Assembly (NCBI GenBank): GCA_963819075.1 | Contig: CAWFUP010000003.1 | Coordinates: 186,001-250,000, forward strand | Source of the DNA: CAVQBJ01 sp963819075 | GTDB lineage: Bacteria; Actinomycetota; Thermoleophilia; Solirubrobacterales; Solirubrobacteraceae | DNA length: 64,000 nt | Direction of reading: 5' to 3' | Shown: in pieces, positions 50,402 to 58,383 of the stretch | Layout of the letters: every line of letters begins with the position of its first letter | Numbering within the stretch: the stretch's first letter is position 1 | Notes under the pieces: model-generated | Told to the model about the DNA's origin: nothing | Databases searched by the model: none | Seen by the model: the letters and a program-made list of their open reading frames with translations, nothing else | Program-made: the position numbers and the translations under genes

Positions 50402-51633
50402 TGGCTGGGACGTCCGACCTGACCGTCCCGCGGAGGATCGGCGCATCGGCCGGGCAGTGGGAGCCGTTCTCGCTGTCGCCGCACCTGATCGAGTTGCAGG
50501 ACGAGGCCCGGCAGCTGGCGTCGCGCTTTCGCGAGCGCCACCGAGAGGTGCGCCGCCATGCGATCGAGCACGATGCGCTGCATCCCGAGCTGTGGGGCGA
50601 GGTCAGCGGCGCCGGGTGGCCGGGACTGCTCGTGCCGTCTCAATACGGGGGCAGCGGCACCGGGCTGCTGGCCTATGTGGTCGTGACGGAGGCGCTCGCG
50701 GCCGCCAATCTCGTGCTCTGGATGCCGGTGCTCACCGCCGCGGTCGGCCATGCGATCGCCACGGCAGGGCCGGCGCCCCCCCGCGAGCGCTGGCTCGAGC
50801 CCATCGCATCGGGCCGTGCGCTGCTCGCGCTCGCGGTGACCGAGCCCGAGTGTGGGCACAACGCCTTCCGCTCCCGCACGACCGTCTGCCGCCGCGGGGC
50901 GGGCTTCGTGGTCGACGGGGTCAAGGCGATCACCTCGGGCGTCGAGCTGGCCGACGCCATCCTCGTCTTCGGGCGGGTTCCGCGCGACTCCGAAGCGGCG
51001 CCGGCGAGCTATACGACCGTCCTCGTCGAACCGGACGCGGCGGGCGTTCGCCGCGTCGAGCTGCCCATGGGCTGCCGCGAAGGAGTCCGCCAGTGGCGGA
51101 TCGAGCTCGAGGGCGTCGAGGTGCCCCACGACGCCCTTGTCGGCGCCGAGGGGCAGGGCCTGCTGACCCTGTGGCCGATCACGCACGTCGAGCGGCTGCT
51201 CGTGGCCGCGCTGGCGGTCGGTAACGCCCGCTACTGCCTCGATCGTGCGCGGACCCGAGCCGCTGAGCGCACGATCTTCGGGCAGCGGCCGATCGGCGCC
51301 GAGCAGGCCATCGCGCACCCACTCGCGCGCCTGCACGCGCGCCTCGAGGCGACGCGGCTGCTCGTCTACCGCGCGGCCTCCCAGTTCGATGCCGACGCGG
51401 ACCCGGTCGCGTTGGCCGGCGAAGCGAACATGGCCAAGCTGCTGAGCGCCGACCTCCTCTTCGACGCCGCCGACCACGCCGTCCAGACGCTCGGCGCCGC
51501 GGCCTGGGACGAGCGCGAGGGGCTGCGCGAGCTGTTTCTCGACGCGCGGCTGGCGCGCTCGGCGCCGGTCTCGCAGGAGCTCGCGCTCAACTTCATCGCC
51601 GAGCACGCGCTCGGCCTGCCGAGCTCCCGCTAG
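50398..51633 (+). CDS. Acyl-CoA dehydrogenase family protein
   Basis: 411 residues from GTG 50398 (overlapping the TetR stop) or ATG 50401. FAD-binding region LLALAVTEPECGHNAFRSRT and DGVKAITSGVELADAIL, then the C-terminal helical bundle with ERTIFGQRPIGAEQAIAHPLARLHARLEATRLL. The usual late Gly-rich QxxGGxG motif is reduced to VQTLGAAAWDE, so it is a divergent member and its chemistry is uncertain. Convergent with the CoA-transferase: both stops lie in one CTAG (51630-51633). Confidence 0.85.
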   Translation: MMAGTSDLTVPRRIGASAGQWEPFSLSPHLIELQDEARQLASRFRERHREVRRHAIEHDALHPELWGEVSGAGWPGLLVPSQYGGSGTGLLAYVVVTEALAAANLVLWMPVLTAAVGHAIATAGPAPPRERWLEPIASGRALLALAVTEPECGHNAFRSRTTVCRRGAGFVVDGVKAITSGVELADAILVFGRVPRDSEAAPASYTTVLVEPDAAGVRRVELPMGCREGVRQWRIELEGVEVPHDALVGAEGQGLLTLWPITHVERLLVAALAVGNARYCLDRARTRAAERTIFGQRPIGAEQAIAHPLARLHARLEATRLLVYRAASQFDADADPVALAGEANMAKLLSADLLFDAADHAVQTLGAAAWDEREGLRELFLDARLARSAPVSQELALNFIAEHALGLPSSR

Positions 51634-52784
51634 CGGCCGCCGTCGTCGCGTGGGGCTCGAGGTCGCGCGCCGGCAACGGGCAAGGGCGGCGGCGGGAGGC
51701 GGTACGCGGCCGGGGTGAGCGAGAGCGTGATCGGATTGCGTGTGAGGCGCACCGGGTCGCCGCCGTCGCGCGGGATGTCCACGGTCGGCTCCAGGCCGAG
51801 CGCCTCGGCGAGCGCGAACGCCTGACCGATGTCGTTGACCACCCCCGCGGGAACCCCGGCGGCCGTCAACCGCGCCGCCCAGGTGGCGGCGTCGGCCTCG
51901 ATCAGGGCGCGCTCGAGCAGCTCGCGCAGGGCCGCGCGGTGGCGCACGCGCTCCGCGTTGACGTGGAAGCGCGGATCCTCGGCGAGTGCGGAGCGGCCGA
52001 GCACGTCGCACAGCGCCGCGAACTGGCGATCCGTGCCGACGGCGAGCACAAGGTCGCCGTCGCCCGTGCGCAGGAGCTCGTAGGGCGCGATGCTCGGGTG
52101 CGCATTACCCATGCGCGTCGGCACGCTGCCGGCGATCGTGTATCCCGACGCCTGGTTGACGAGGCCGGCGAGCAGTGAGGAGAGCAGATCGACGTCGACT
52201 CGCTGGCCTTCCCCGGTCGCGTCGCGGTGGCGCAGCGCCGCCAGGATGCCGACCGACGCGAACAGCCCGGCGAGCACGTCGACGAGGGCCACGCCGACCT
52301 TCTGCGGCTCGCCATCCGGCGCGCCGGTGACGCTCATCAGGCCGCCGAGGGCCTGCACGAGAAGGTCGTAACCTGCGAGCCCCGCGCCCGGACCGCGGCC
52401 GAAGGCGGTGATCGAGCAATACACGAGGCGTGGGCTGGCGGAGCGCAGCCGGTCGCAGTCGAGACCGGCACGCTCCATCACACCAGGCCGGAAGTTCTCC
52501 ACCACGACGTCGGCGTCGTCGCACAGCTCACGGGCCCGCCGGACATCTGAAGGGTCGCTGAGGTCAAGCGCGACGCTCACTTTGTTGCGATTGACCGCCT
52601 CGAAATACGTCGCCCGGCCCGACTCGTCGTACGGCGGTCCCCAGCCGCGCGTGTCATCGCCGCGGCCGGGGCGCTCGACCTTGGTCACTGACGCGCCGAG
52701 GTCGGCGAGGACCATCGTGGCCAGAGGGCCGGCGAGGACGCGTGAGAAGTCGACGATGCGCAGGTTGTCAAGCGCGCCGGCCAT
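51630..52784 (-). CDS. Family III (CaiB/BaiF) CoA-transferase
   Basis: 384 residues from ATG 52784. Transfers CoA between acyl-CoA and a free carboxylate via a covalent Asp intermediate; D169 in ALVDVLAGLF is at the position of the formyl-CoA transferase catalytic Asp. RVLAGPLATMVLADLGASVTKVE and NRNKVSVALDL are family landmarks. It is divergent from glutaryl-CoA dehydrogenase, a pairing known for succinyl-CoA:glutarate CoA-transferase, so glutarate activation is the best guess. TAGGAT lies 8 nt before the ATG inside a long palindrome. Confidence 0.9.
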   Translation of the reverse strand: MAGALDNLRIVDFSRVLAGPLATMVLADLGASVTKVERPGRGDDTRGWGPPYDESGRATYFEAVNRNKVSVALDLSDPSDVRRARELCDDADVVVENFRPGVMERAGLDCDRLRSASPRLVYCSITAFGRGPGAGLAGYDLLVQALGGLMSVTGAPDGEPQKVGVALVDVLAGLFASVGILAALRHRDATGEGQRVDVDLLSSLLAGLVNQASGYTIAGSVPTRMGNAHPSIAPYELLRTGDGDLVLAVGTDRQFAALCDVLGRSALAEDPRFHVNAERVRHRAALRELLERALIEADAATWAARLTAAGVPAGVVNDIGQAFALAEALGLEPTVDIPRDGGDPVRLTRNPITLSLTPAAYRLPPPPLPVAGARPRAPRDDGGR

Positions 52785-52789
52785 CTGCT

Positions 52790-52821
52790 TTGATCCTAGA
52801 TCTTCGAACATCGAGGATCAA
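52790..52821. promoter_or_regulatory. 32-bp near-perfect palindrome between CoA-transferase and gcdH
   Basis: TTGATCCT (52790-52797) and AGGATCAA (52814-52821) are perfect arms; TTCGAA sits exactly on the axis (52803-52808), and 14 of 16 base pairs of the whole 32-bp site match. The left arm contains the CoA-transferase -10 (TAGGAT, minus strand) and the right arm abuts the AAGGAG ribosome-binding site of gcdH. It is well placed to control both genes, most likely bound by the GntR protein encoded at 54015. Confidence 0.7.
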
Positions 52822-52833
52822 GGAGCCGTTTCG

Positions 52834-54018
52834 ATGAGCGCCACCCAAGCACGCGCGGGGGTTCGCCCCACCGACTTCCTGGACATCGACCGCCTGCTCT
52901 CCGACGAGGAGCGCGACATCCGCGACACCGTGCGGGCCTTCGTCGGCGACCGTGTCGTTCCGAATGTCGGCGACTGGTTTGAGGAGGGGCGTCTGCCGCG
53001 CGAGCTCGCCGTCGAGCTCGGCCGGCTTGGCCTGCTCGGGATGCACCTCACCGGGTACGGCTGCGCCGGCGCAAGCGCCACGGCCTACGGCCTCGCCTGC
53101 CTGGAGCTCGAGGCGGGGGACAGCGGCGTGCGCAGCCTCGTGTCGGTGCAGGGCTCGCTGGCCATGTTCGCGATCTGGCGTTGGGGATCGGAGGAGCAGA
53201 AGCAGCGCTGGCTTCCGCCGATGGCGGCCGGGGAGGCGATCGGGTGCTTCGGTCTGACCGAGCCGGATGCCGGCTCCGATCCGGGTGCCATGCGCACGCG
53301 CGCCCGCCGCGATGGGAGCGATTGGATCCTGCACGGGCAGAAGATGTGGATCACGAACGGTTCCGTCGCGGACGTGGCGGTCGTCTGGGCGGCCACCGAC
53401 GAAGGAACGCGCGGCTTTCTCGTGCCGAAGGGGACGCAGGGCTTCACCACGCAGGACATCCATCGCAAGCTCTCGCTGCGTGCTTCGGTGACCTCCGAGC
53501 TGCTCCTCGACGACGTGCGGCTGCCGGCTGAGGCGCTCCTGCCCGAGGCCACATCGCTGCGTGGCCCGCTGTCGTGCCTGAACGAGGCGCGCTTCGGAAT
53601 CGTCTTCGGCGCGGTCGGCGCGGCGCGGGCGTGCTTCGAGGCGGCGCTCGGCTACAGCCGCGAGCGGATCGCCTTCGGACGCCCGATCGCCGCCACCCAG
53701 ATCCAGCAGCAGAAGCTCGCGGGCATGGCGCTCGAGGTCAACCGCGCCGCGCTGCTGGCGCTGCACCTCGGTCGCCTCAAGGACGCGGGGCGTCTCGCGC
53801 CGGAGCAGGTGAGCATGGGCAAGCTCGGCAACGTCAACGCCGCGCTCGAGGTTGCGCGCACCGCACGGCAGGTCCTCGGCGCGAACGGCGTCACGCTCGA
53901 ATACCCCGTCATGCGCCACATGAACAACCTCGAATCGGTGGTCACCTACGAGGGGACCGCCGACGTGCACGCGCTCGTGATCGGGGGCGCGCTCACCGGC
54001 CTGCAGGCGTTCCGATGA
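52834..54018 (+). CDS. gcdH: Glutaryl-CoA dehydrogenase (GcdH-type acyl-CoA dehydrogenase)
   Basis: 394 residues. Oxidatively decarboxylates glutaryl-CoA to crotonyl-CoA in lysine/tryptophan/glutarate breakdown. CFGLTEPDAGSDPGAMRTRA and GQKMWITNGSVADVAVVWA are the FAD/substrate segments. The catalytic base is E373 in VTYEGTADVHALVIGGALTG, a form typical of glutaryl-CoA dehydrogenases. SLVSVQGSLAMFAIWRWGSEEQKQ near residue 105 also matches this subgroup. ATG 52834 follows AAGGAG. The stop overlaps the GntR gene as ATGA. Assignment is by recognition plus context. Confidence 0.85.
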   Translation: MSATQARAGVRPTDFLDIDRLLSDEERDIRDTVRAFVGDRVVPNVGDWFEEGRLPRELAVELGRLGLLGMHLTGYGCAGASATAYGLACLELEAGDSGVRSLVSVQGSLAMFAIWRWGSEEQKQRWLPPMAAGEAIGCFGLTEPDAGSDPGAMRTRARRDGSDWILHGQKMWITNGSVADVAVVWAATDEGTRGFLVPKGTQGFTTQDIHRKLSLRASVTSELLLDDVRLPAEALLPEATSLRGPLSCLNEARFGIVFGAVGAARACFEAALGYSRERIAFGRPIAATQIQQQKLAGMALEVNRAALLALHLGRLKDAGRLAPEQVSMGKLGNVNAALEVARTARQVLGANGVTLEYPVMRHMNNLESVVTYEGTADVHALVIGGALTGLQAFR

Positions 54019-54707
54019 ACACGCCGGCCGCGGGCGTCGCGGCACCCGACCCGCCGGGTCCGCGCACGACGCCCCAGCACGTCCTCGACAGCCTGCGGCG
54101 GTCGATCGTGGCCGGAGAGCTGCGGCCCGCGGAGCGAATCCGCCAGGAGGACCTGGCCGACCGGCTCGGCGTGAGCGTCGCCCCGGTGCGCGAGGCGCTG
54201 CGGGTGCTCGAGCAGGAGGGACAGGTCACCTACCGTCCGCGGCGCGGATACTTCGTCACCGAGCTGCGCATCGAGGACCTGCAGGAGATCTACGAGCTGC
54301 GCCGGGTGCTCGAGGACCGGGCCGCGCGGCGTTCGCTCCCGGGGCTCGACGAGCAGGCGCTGGAGCGAATCGCGCTCGCGGCGAAGGACTGCTTCAAGGC
54401 GGCCGATGCCGGCGACATCGCCGCCGAGCTGGAGGCCAACCGCCGCTTTCACTTCGCGATCCTCGAGTCCGGCGATCACCCCCACACGATGCGCGTCATC
54501 CGGTTGCTGTGGGACTCAACCGAGGCCTACCGCGCGATGTACTACAACTCGCCGGCCGAGCGCCGCGCGTCGATCGCGGCGCACGATCGCATCCTCGACG
54601 CGGTGCGAGCGCGCGACGCCGACCGGCTCGTCGCCGAGCTCGACGACCATCGCGCTCGCGCGCTGGAGGTGCTGCGGGGGATCCTCGGCCAGCCGGCCGG
54701 GGGCTGA
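54015..54707 (+). CDS. GntR-family regulator, FCD (FadR) subgroup
   Basis: 230 residues. Winged helix with LADRLGVSVAPVREALRVLEQEG (about 50-72) and the wing GQVTYRPRRGYFV. The C-terminal FCD domain keeps the metal/ligand residues in FHFAILES, AHDRILDAV and DDHRARALEVL. Translationally coupled to gcdH by an ATGA overlap. The likely target is the palindrome at 52790-52821 upstream of both catabolic genes, with an acid or acyl-CoA effector; that link is inference. Confidence 0.92.
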   Translation: MNTPAAGVAAPDPPGPRTTPQHVLDSLRRSIVAGELRPAERIRQEDLADRLGVSVAPVREALRVLEQEGQVTYRPRRGYFVTELRIEDLQEIYELRRVLEDRAARRSLPGLDEQALERIALAAKDCFKAADAGDIAAELEANRRFHFAILESGDHPHTMRVIRLLWDSTEAYRAMYYNSPAERRASIAAHDRILDAVRARDADRLVAELDDHRARALEVLRGILGQPAGG

Positions 54708-54713
54708 CGTCGT

Positions 54714-54719
54714 TATCGT
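54714..54719 (+). promoter_or_regulatory. Leaderless-type -10 (TATCGT)
   Basis: TATCGT ends 7 nt before the GTG at 54727; no ribosome-binding site lies between. Confidence 0.5.
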
Positions 54720-54726
54720 TGCCGCT

Positions 54727-55050
54727 GTGAGCCCCGAACGCGCCCAGGAGCTGCTCGACGAGGCACGGCTTCAGACCGAGGCCGAGCTGGCGCGCGTGCG
54801 CGGCGGAGGAGAGACCGACGACGACGAGCCCGACGCGTCGACTCAGGCGGACGAGCTCGTCGATCGCGAGACCGACGAGGCGCTCGAGGAACTGCTCACC
54901 CGCCGCCTGGAGGCGATCGCCCGCGCCGAGGCTCGCCTGCGCGAGGGCGTCTACGGACTCTCGCTGAAGAGCGGGACGCCGATCCCCGACGCCCGGCTCG
55001 AGGTCGAACCGTGGGCCGAGCTCACCGTTCAGGAGCAGGCGGCGCTGTAA
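54727..55050 (+). CDS. DksA/TraR-like protein lacking the zinc cysteines
   Basis: 107 residues from GTG 54727. A helical N-terminus, then DELVDRETDEALEELLTRRLEAIARAEARLREGVYGLSLKSGTPIPDARLEVEPWA, shown here in outline as the coiled tip region followed by the PIPDARLE turn, follows DksA/TraR proteins closely. Every zinc-finger Cys is missing: YGLSLKSGTPI replaces the usual YGxCxxCGxPI, and the second pair is absent. The protein has no Cys at all. It may still bind RNA polymerase through its coiled coil. Its end overlaps the convergent lipid kinase gene by 29 bp. Confidence 0.75.
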   Translation: MSPERAQELLDEARLQTEAELARVRGGGETDDDEPDASTQADELVDRETDEALEELLTRRLEAIARAEARLREGVYGLSLKSGTPIPDARLEVEPWAELTVQEQAAL

Positions 55051-56353
55051 CGTCCGCGCTCGCGTCGACCGCGCCGCGCGGCGCGGGTGACGGGGGCGCG
55101 TGGCCGGCGGCGATTCGCATCAGCGCACGCACCGCCTCCCACAGGCCGTCCGGGAGCGTGGCCGCCGGCGAGGCTCCGGGGTGCTGTGGGGCGAGGCGGA
55201 TCGTGAGGGCGCCCGGGCGCATCGTGAAGCGAAGCGGCGCGTCGAGGACGACGGCCTCGCCGTCGATTCCGGCCGGCACGCCGCGCGCGGACTGCACCTC
55301 GAACGTCGGGGCGCTCCACTGGCGCAGCGGGTGCGCGCGGCGATCGCCGGTCGCACCCGGCGCGAACACGGTGACTCCGAGCTGACCCGAGTCCAGGCGC
55401 GGCCGCGTGCCCGCGCTCACGGCGCGCAGGCGATACGGGTTGTTCGACACGAGGATCGCCGCCCCCGACGTGTGCTCGTGCCCGCTCGGCCCGGTCCAGC
55501 GCAGGTCGGGCGGCTCGCCGTCCGGGCCGAGCGCCTCCGGGATCGCGTTGAAGATGGTGCGCAGCTTCGCCTCGCGGTACCCCTCCTTCTGAACCGCCTC
55601 GGCGTAGACGCCGAGTGAGACGTTGTTCACGAACACGCGGCCGTTGACCTCGGCGAGGTCGACGCGACGCTCGCCGCCATCGACGAGCGCATCGAGCGCT
55701 CCGACGACGTCATCGCGATCGACTCCGAGGTCGAGCGCGAAGTGGTTACGGGTTCCGGCGGGGACGCAGGCGTAGGGGAGTCCCGCGTCGGCCGCAGCGG
55801 CCGCGACGATCGCCTGCGACCCGTCGCCGCCGGCCATCGCCAGCGCGTCGGCTCCGCCGCGGATCGCCGCGCGCGCGAGCTCGACCAGATCGTCGCCGGG
55901 GCTCAGTTCGACGCACTCGATACCCCGGGCGCGCGCCGCGTCCTCGAGGTGCGCGCGCGCAGCCTTGCCGTCGCCCGAGCGCGGGTTCCAGATGAGCACC
56001 GGCCGAAGCGGTCGCGGGGCGGCCGGCAGGTGGACCTTCACGGTAAACGCGGTGCGAGCGGCCGCGAGGGCGAGCGCGAACACGACGACGACGGCGAGCT
56101 CGGCGAGGAGCGGCCCGACGAATACGAGCATGGCGATCGCCGCGGCGATGAGCAGCAGCGCCGCGGCCAGGCCGATCGAGCGCGCCACGCCCGTTCGCAC
56201 GATGCCGTACCAGACGAGCAGGCACGCGGCGAGCAGGAACGCGAGCACGAGCAGGCCCCGGGGAAAGGCTCCGATCGCGATCGCGGTCGCGCCGGCCGCG
56301 GCGAGCAGCGCGAGCGCGAGCGCCGTCATCGCTGCGAGTCTCTGCCGGGTCAT
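55022..56353 (-). CDS. Membrane-anchored diacylglycerol-kinase family protein
   Basis: 443 residues. About four membrane helices in the first 105 residues, then a DAGK catalytic domain with VLIWNPRSGDGKA, GGDGSQAIVAA and VPAGTRNHFALDLGVDRDD. The membrane extension distinguishes it from the soluble relative at 10837. It would phosphorylate a membrane lipid; substrate unknown. Its ATG overlaps the stop of the LuxR-type gene as ATGA, so expression is coupled. Confidence 0.87.
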   Translation of the reverse strand: MTRQRLAAMTALALALLAAAGATAIAIGAFPRGLLVLAFLLAACLLVWYGIVRTGVARSIGLAAALLLIAAAIAMLVFVGPLLAELAVVVVFALALAAARTAFTVKVHLPAAPRPLRPVLIWNPRSGDGKAARAHLEDAARARGIECVELSPGDDLVELARAAIRGGADALAMAGGDGSQAIVAAAAADAGLPYACVPAGTRNHFALDLGVDRDDVVGALDALVDGGERRVDLAEVNGRVFVNNVSLGVYAEAVQKEGYREAKLRTIFNAIPEALGPDGEPPDLRWTGPSGHEHTSGAAILVSNNPYRLRAVSAGTRPRLDSGQLGVTVFAPGATGDRRAHPLRQWSAPTFEVQSARGVPAGIDGEAVVLDAPLRFTMRPGALTIRLAPQHPGASPAATLPDGLWEAVRALMRIAAGHAPPSPAPRGAVDASADVTAPPAPER

Positions 56354-56640
56354 GAGACGCGGGGACCGTCGAGGACGTCGTCCTCGACGAGCAGGGCCGT
56401 GCCGTCGAGAAGTCCGTCGGCGCGAGCGGCCTCCACCGCGTCAGCGCGCTTGCCGACGCCGAGCTTGCGGTAGATGCTGGCAACGTGGGACTTCACCGTG
56501 CTCCGGCGGACGCCGAGCCGCGTGGCGATGCCACCGAGCGTGAGGTATGTCGCCAATAGCGGCAAGAGGCGCGCCTCGGCCGGCGTGAGGCCCACGTTCC
56601 GCCGGCGCTCGCCGGGCATCGGCAAGCGAGCGTCTGTCAC
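56350..56640 (-). CDS. Small LuxR-type HTH protein
   Basis: 96 residues, little more than a LuxR/FixJ helix-turn-helix: LTPAEARLLPLLATYLTLGG, IATRLGVRRSTVKSHVASIYRKLGVGKRADAVEAA. No receiver or sensor domain, so it is a stand-alone effector of the GerE kind. It is coupled to the membrane lipid kinase by an ATGA overlap, which suggests local regulation or co-expression. The signal it responds to is unknown. Confidence 0.87.
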   Translation of the reverse strand: MTDARLPMPGERRRNVGLTPAEARLLPLLATYLTLGGIATRLGVRRSTVKSHVASIYRKLGVGKRADAVEAARADGLLDGTALLVEDDVLDGPRVS

Positions 56641-56740
56641 GTCGGCCTCCAGCCCTTGGGGGGGCGCGCGCCGCGGCGATGGGCCCGGCGGTTGACCGGG
56701 CCCATCGGTCGGCGGTGCGAAGTCGCAGACACTGCGGGGG

Positions 56741-57118
56741 TCAGACGCCCTCCGGAGCCTTGAGGAGCTGGTACACGACGATGATCGACAGCGCGAATAT
56801 GCACAGCGACCAAAACGGGTAGGCCGGGATCTCGAGCAGGGCGACGATCGCCGTCAACGATGCGGCGATCGCCCCGAACCAGCGCCCGAAGGAGCCCCCG
56901 GTGAACAGCGACCCGGCGGCGATCCACTCGAGGATGCCGAGGATGAGCGTGATCCAGCCCCAGGTGTTCAGGCTACTGATGATGTAGTGCTGGTTCGCGG
57001 CGAAGAACGACGAGTTACCGATAGCGGCGATGCCCCAGAAGATGTTCAAGGTCCCCGCGATGCCGAGCATGAAGGCTGCGAAGACCCACCAACCTGTGAC
57101 GCGTGCTTCGTTGTCCAT
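56741..57118 (-). CDS. Four-helix membrane protein (DUF7144-type)
   Basis: 125 residues, four membrane helices with VTGWWVFAAFMLGIAGTLNIFWGIAAI at the start and NTWGWITLILGILEWIAAGSLF in the middle. The pattern matches the small DUF7144 membrane family common in Actinomycetota. ATG 57118 is preceded by CAGGAGG. Role unknown; such proteins are often stress-linked, which I cannot test. The 196 bp upstream (57119-57314) shows no gene. Confidence 0.75.
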   Translation of the reverse strand: MDNEARVTGWWVFAAFMLGIAGTLNIFWGIAAIGNSSFFAANQHYIISSLNTWGWITLILGILEWIAAGSLFTGGSFGRWFGAIAASLTAIVALLEIPAYPFWSLCIFALSIIVVYQLLKAPEGV

Positions 57119-57314
57119 GATGCGTGCCTCCTGGTGATTGGACGCTTCGTCAGACCAGGACGGCGCTAGCCCAACCCGGGGGGTGGGTGCGCCGCTCCTG
57201 CCCATTCGATCGCGACCATACGTCCGTCCCGAGCGGCCGCCTCATCCGAAGGGGGTGAAGCCGTCGTGGACCGACCGGCGGCGCCGGCGCGGCGGAACCA
57301 CCGACGCAGCGCCG

Positions 57315-57584
57315 CTACGCGGCGAAGCGCTGAGCGGCGCGCTCGCGCCGCTTGGCGGCCTCGACCTCGCGGTTCTTCGGCGGGGCCGAGGTCACGAGAT
57401 CGTCGAGCAGGTGCGCCGTCGCGTGCGTGATCGCGTCGATCGCGCGCTCGAATGCCGCGGCGTTGGCCGCCGACGGCTTGGTCGAGCCGCTCACCTTGCG
57501 CACGTACTGGATCGCGGCGGCTCGGATCTCATCGTCGCCCGCGGGAGGGTCGAAGTTGTGGAGGGTGCGGATGTTTCGACACAT
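57315..57584 (-). CDS. DUF2277 family protein
   Basis: 89 residues. MCRNIRTLHNFDPPA, EIRAAAIQYVRKVSGSTKPS and AFERAIDAITHATAHLLDDL are the hallmarks of DUF2277, a small conserved family with no known role. ATG 57584 gives exactly the family N-terminus, and TACGCT lies 6 nt upstream. Confidence 0.92.
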   Translation of the reverse strand: MCRNIRTLHNFDPPAGDDEIRAAAIQYVRKVSGSTKPSAANAAAFERAIDAITHATAHLLDDLVTSAPPKNREVEAAKRRERAAQRFAA

Positions 57585-57590
57585 GCGCGC

Positions 57591-57596
57591 AGCGTA
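57591..57596 (-). promoter_or_regulatory. Leaderless-type -10 (TACGCT) for DUF2277 gene
   Basis: TACGCT on the minus strand ends 6 nt before the ATG at 57584; no ribosome-binding site lies between. Confidence 0.5.
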
Positions 57597-57693
57597 ACGC
57601 AGGCCGAGTCCCTGCGGAGCGCTGAGCGCCGTCATCGTCACTTTCGTCGAGCATCACGCCGGCATCATCGCGGGTGTTGGCGCCGAGGCCCGG

Positions 57694-57732
57694 TTGACGG
57701 GGCAGCATGTGTGCGTCTAGGCTTACCGTAAG
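57694..57732 (+). promoter_or_regulatory. Promoter with 11-bp palindrome for SRPBCC gene
   Basis: TTGACG (57694-57699) and TAGGCT (57718-57723) with 18 bp between form a reasonable promoter. CTTACCGTAAG (57722-57732) is a perfect palindrome around a central C overlapping the -10 end. It could be a repressor site. The gene has a conventional leader with ribosome-binding site AAGAGGAG before ATG 57816. Confidence 0.45.
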
Positions 57733-57815
57733 TGGTGGCTAACGAAAATCGACTGACCGCGCGCGGGCGCTCAGCGCCCTCGGCAAGCCGCAGAACAACC
57801 GCAAGAGGAGACCTC

Positions 57816-58295
57816 ATGACGACACAGACGGCAGACACGAGCGTACGCAGCTCGATCGTGGTGCAGGCACCGGTCGAGCGCGCGTTCTCGGTGTTCACCG
57901 AGGGCATCGATTCGTGGTGGCCCCGGGAGCATACGATCGGCTCGGAGCCACTCGCCGAGATGGTGCTCGAGCTGCGCGGCGGTGGTCGCGCGTACGGTCG
58001 CGGCGTGAACGGCGGCGAGTCCGATTGGGGCCGCGTACTCGCCTACGAGCCGCCGACGCGCATCGTCGTCAGCTGGGACATCGACCTGACCTGGAAGCGC
58101 GAGCTCGACCCGACCCGGGCGAGCGAGTTCGAGGTGCGCTTCATTCCCGAGGGTCCCGACCGCACGCGGGTCGAGCTCGAGCACCGTCATCTCGAGCGCC
58201 ACGGCGATGGTTGGGAGCGGATGCGGGACGCCGTCGGCTCGCCGGAGGGGTGGGGCGCCGGGCTCACACGCTTCGCGCGGGTCGCCGAGGCGTAG
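57816..58295 (+). CDS. SRPBCC (AHSA1-like) domain protein
   Basis: 159 residues with the START/Bet v1-like fold: SIVVQAPVERAFSVFTEGIDSWWPREHTIG, LELRGGGRAYGRGVNGGESDWGRVLAYEPPTRIVVSWDI in outline, and RTRVELEHRHLERHGDGWERM. These proteins bind hydrophobic ligands or act as small enzymes; the AHSA1-like group is often under ArsR control, but no ArsR gene is adjacent. Start supported by AAGAGGAG. Confidence 0.87.
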   Translation: MTTQTADTSVRSSIVVQAPVERAFSVFTEGIDSWWPREHTIGSEPLAEMVLELRGGGRAYGRGVNGGESDWGRVLAYEPPTRIVVSWDIDLTWKRELDPTRASEFEVRFIPEGPDRTRVELEHRHLERHGDGWERMRDAVGSPEGWGAGLTRFARVAEA

Positions 58296-58383
58296 CGCCC
58301 GGGCGATCGGGCCAACGGCGCATCTGTCACCGTCGCCTGATCCGCCCGGCAGGCTTCGACCGCCTCTCGCCGATTCGGCGCGG

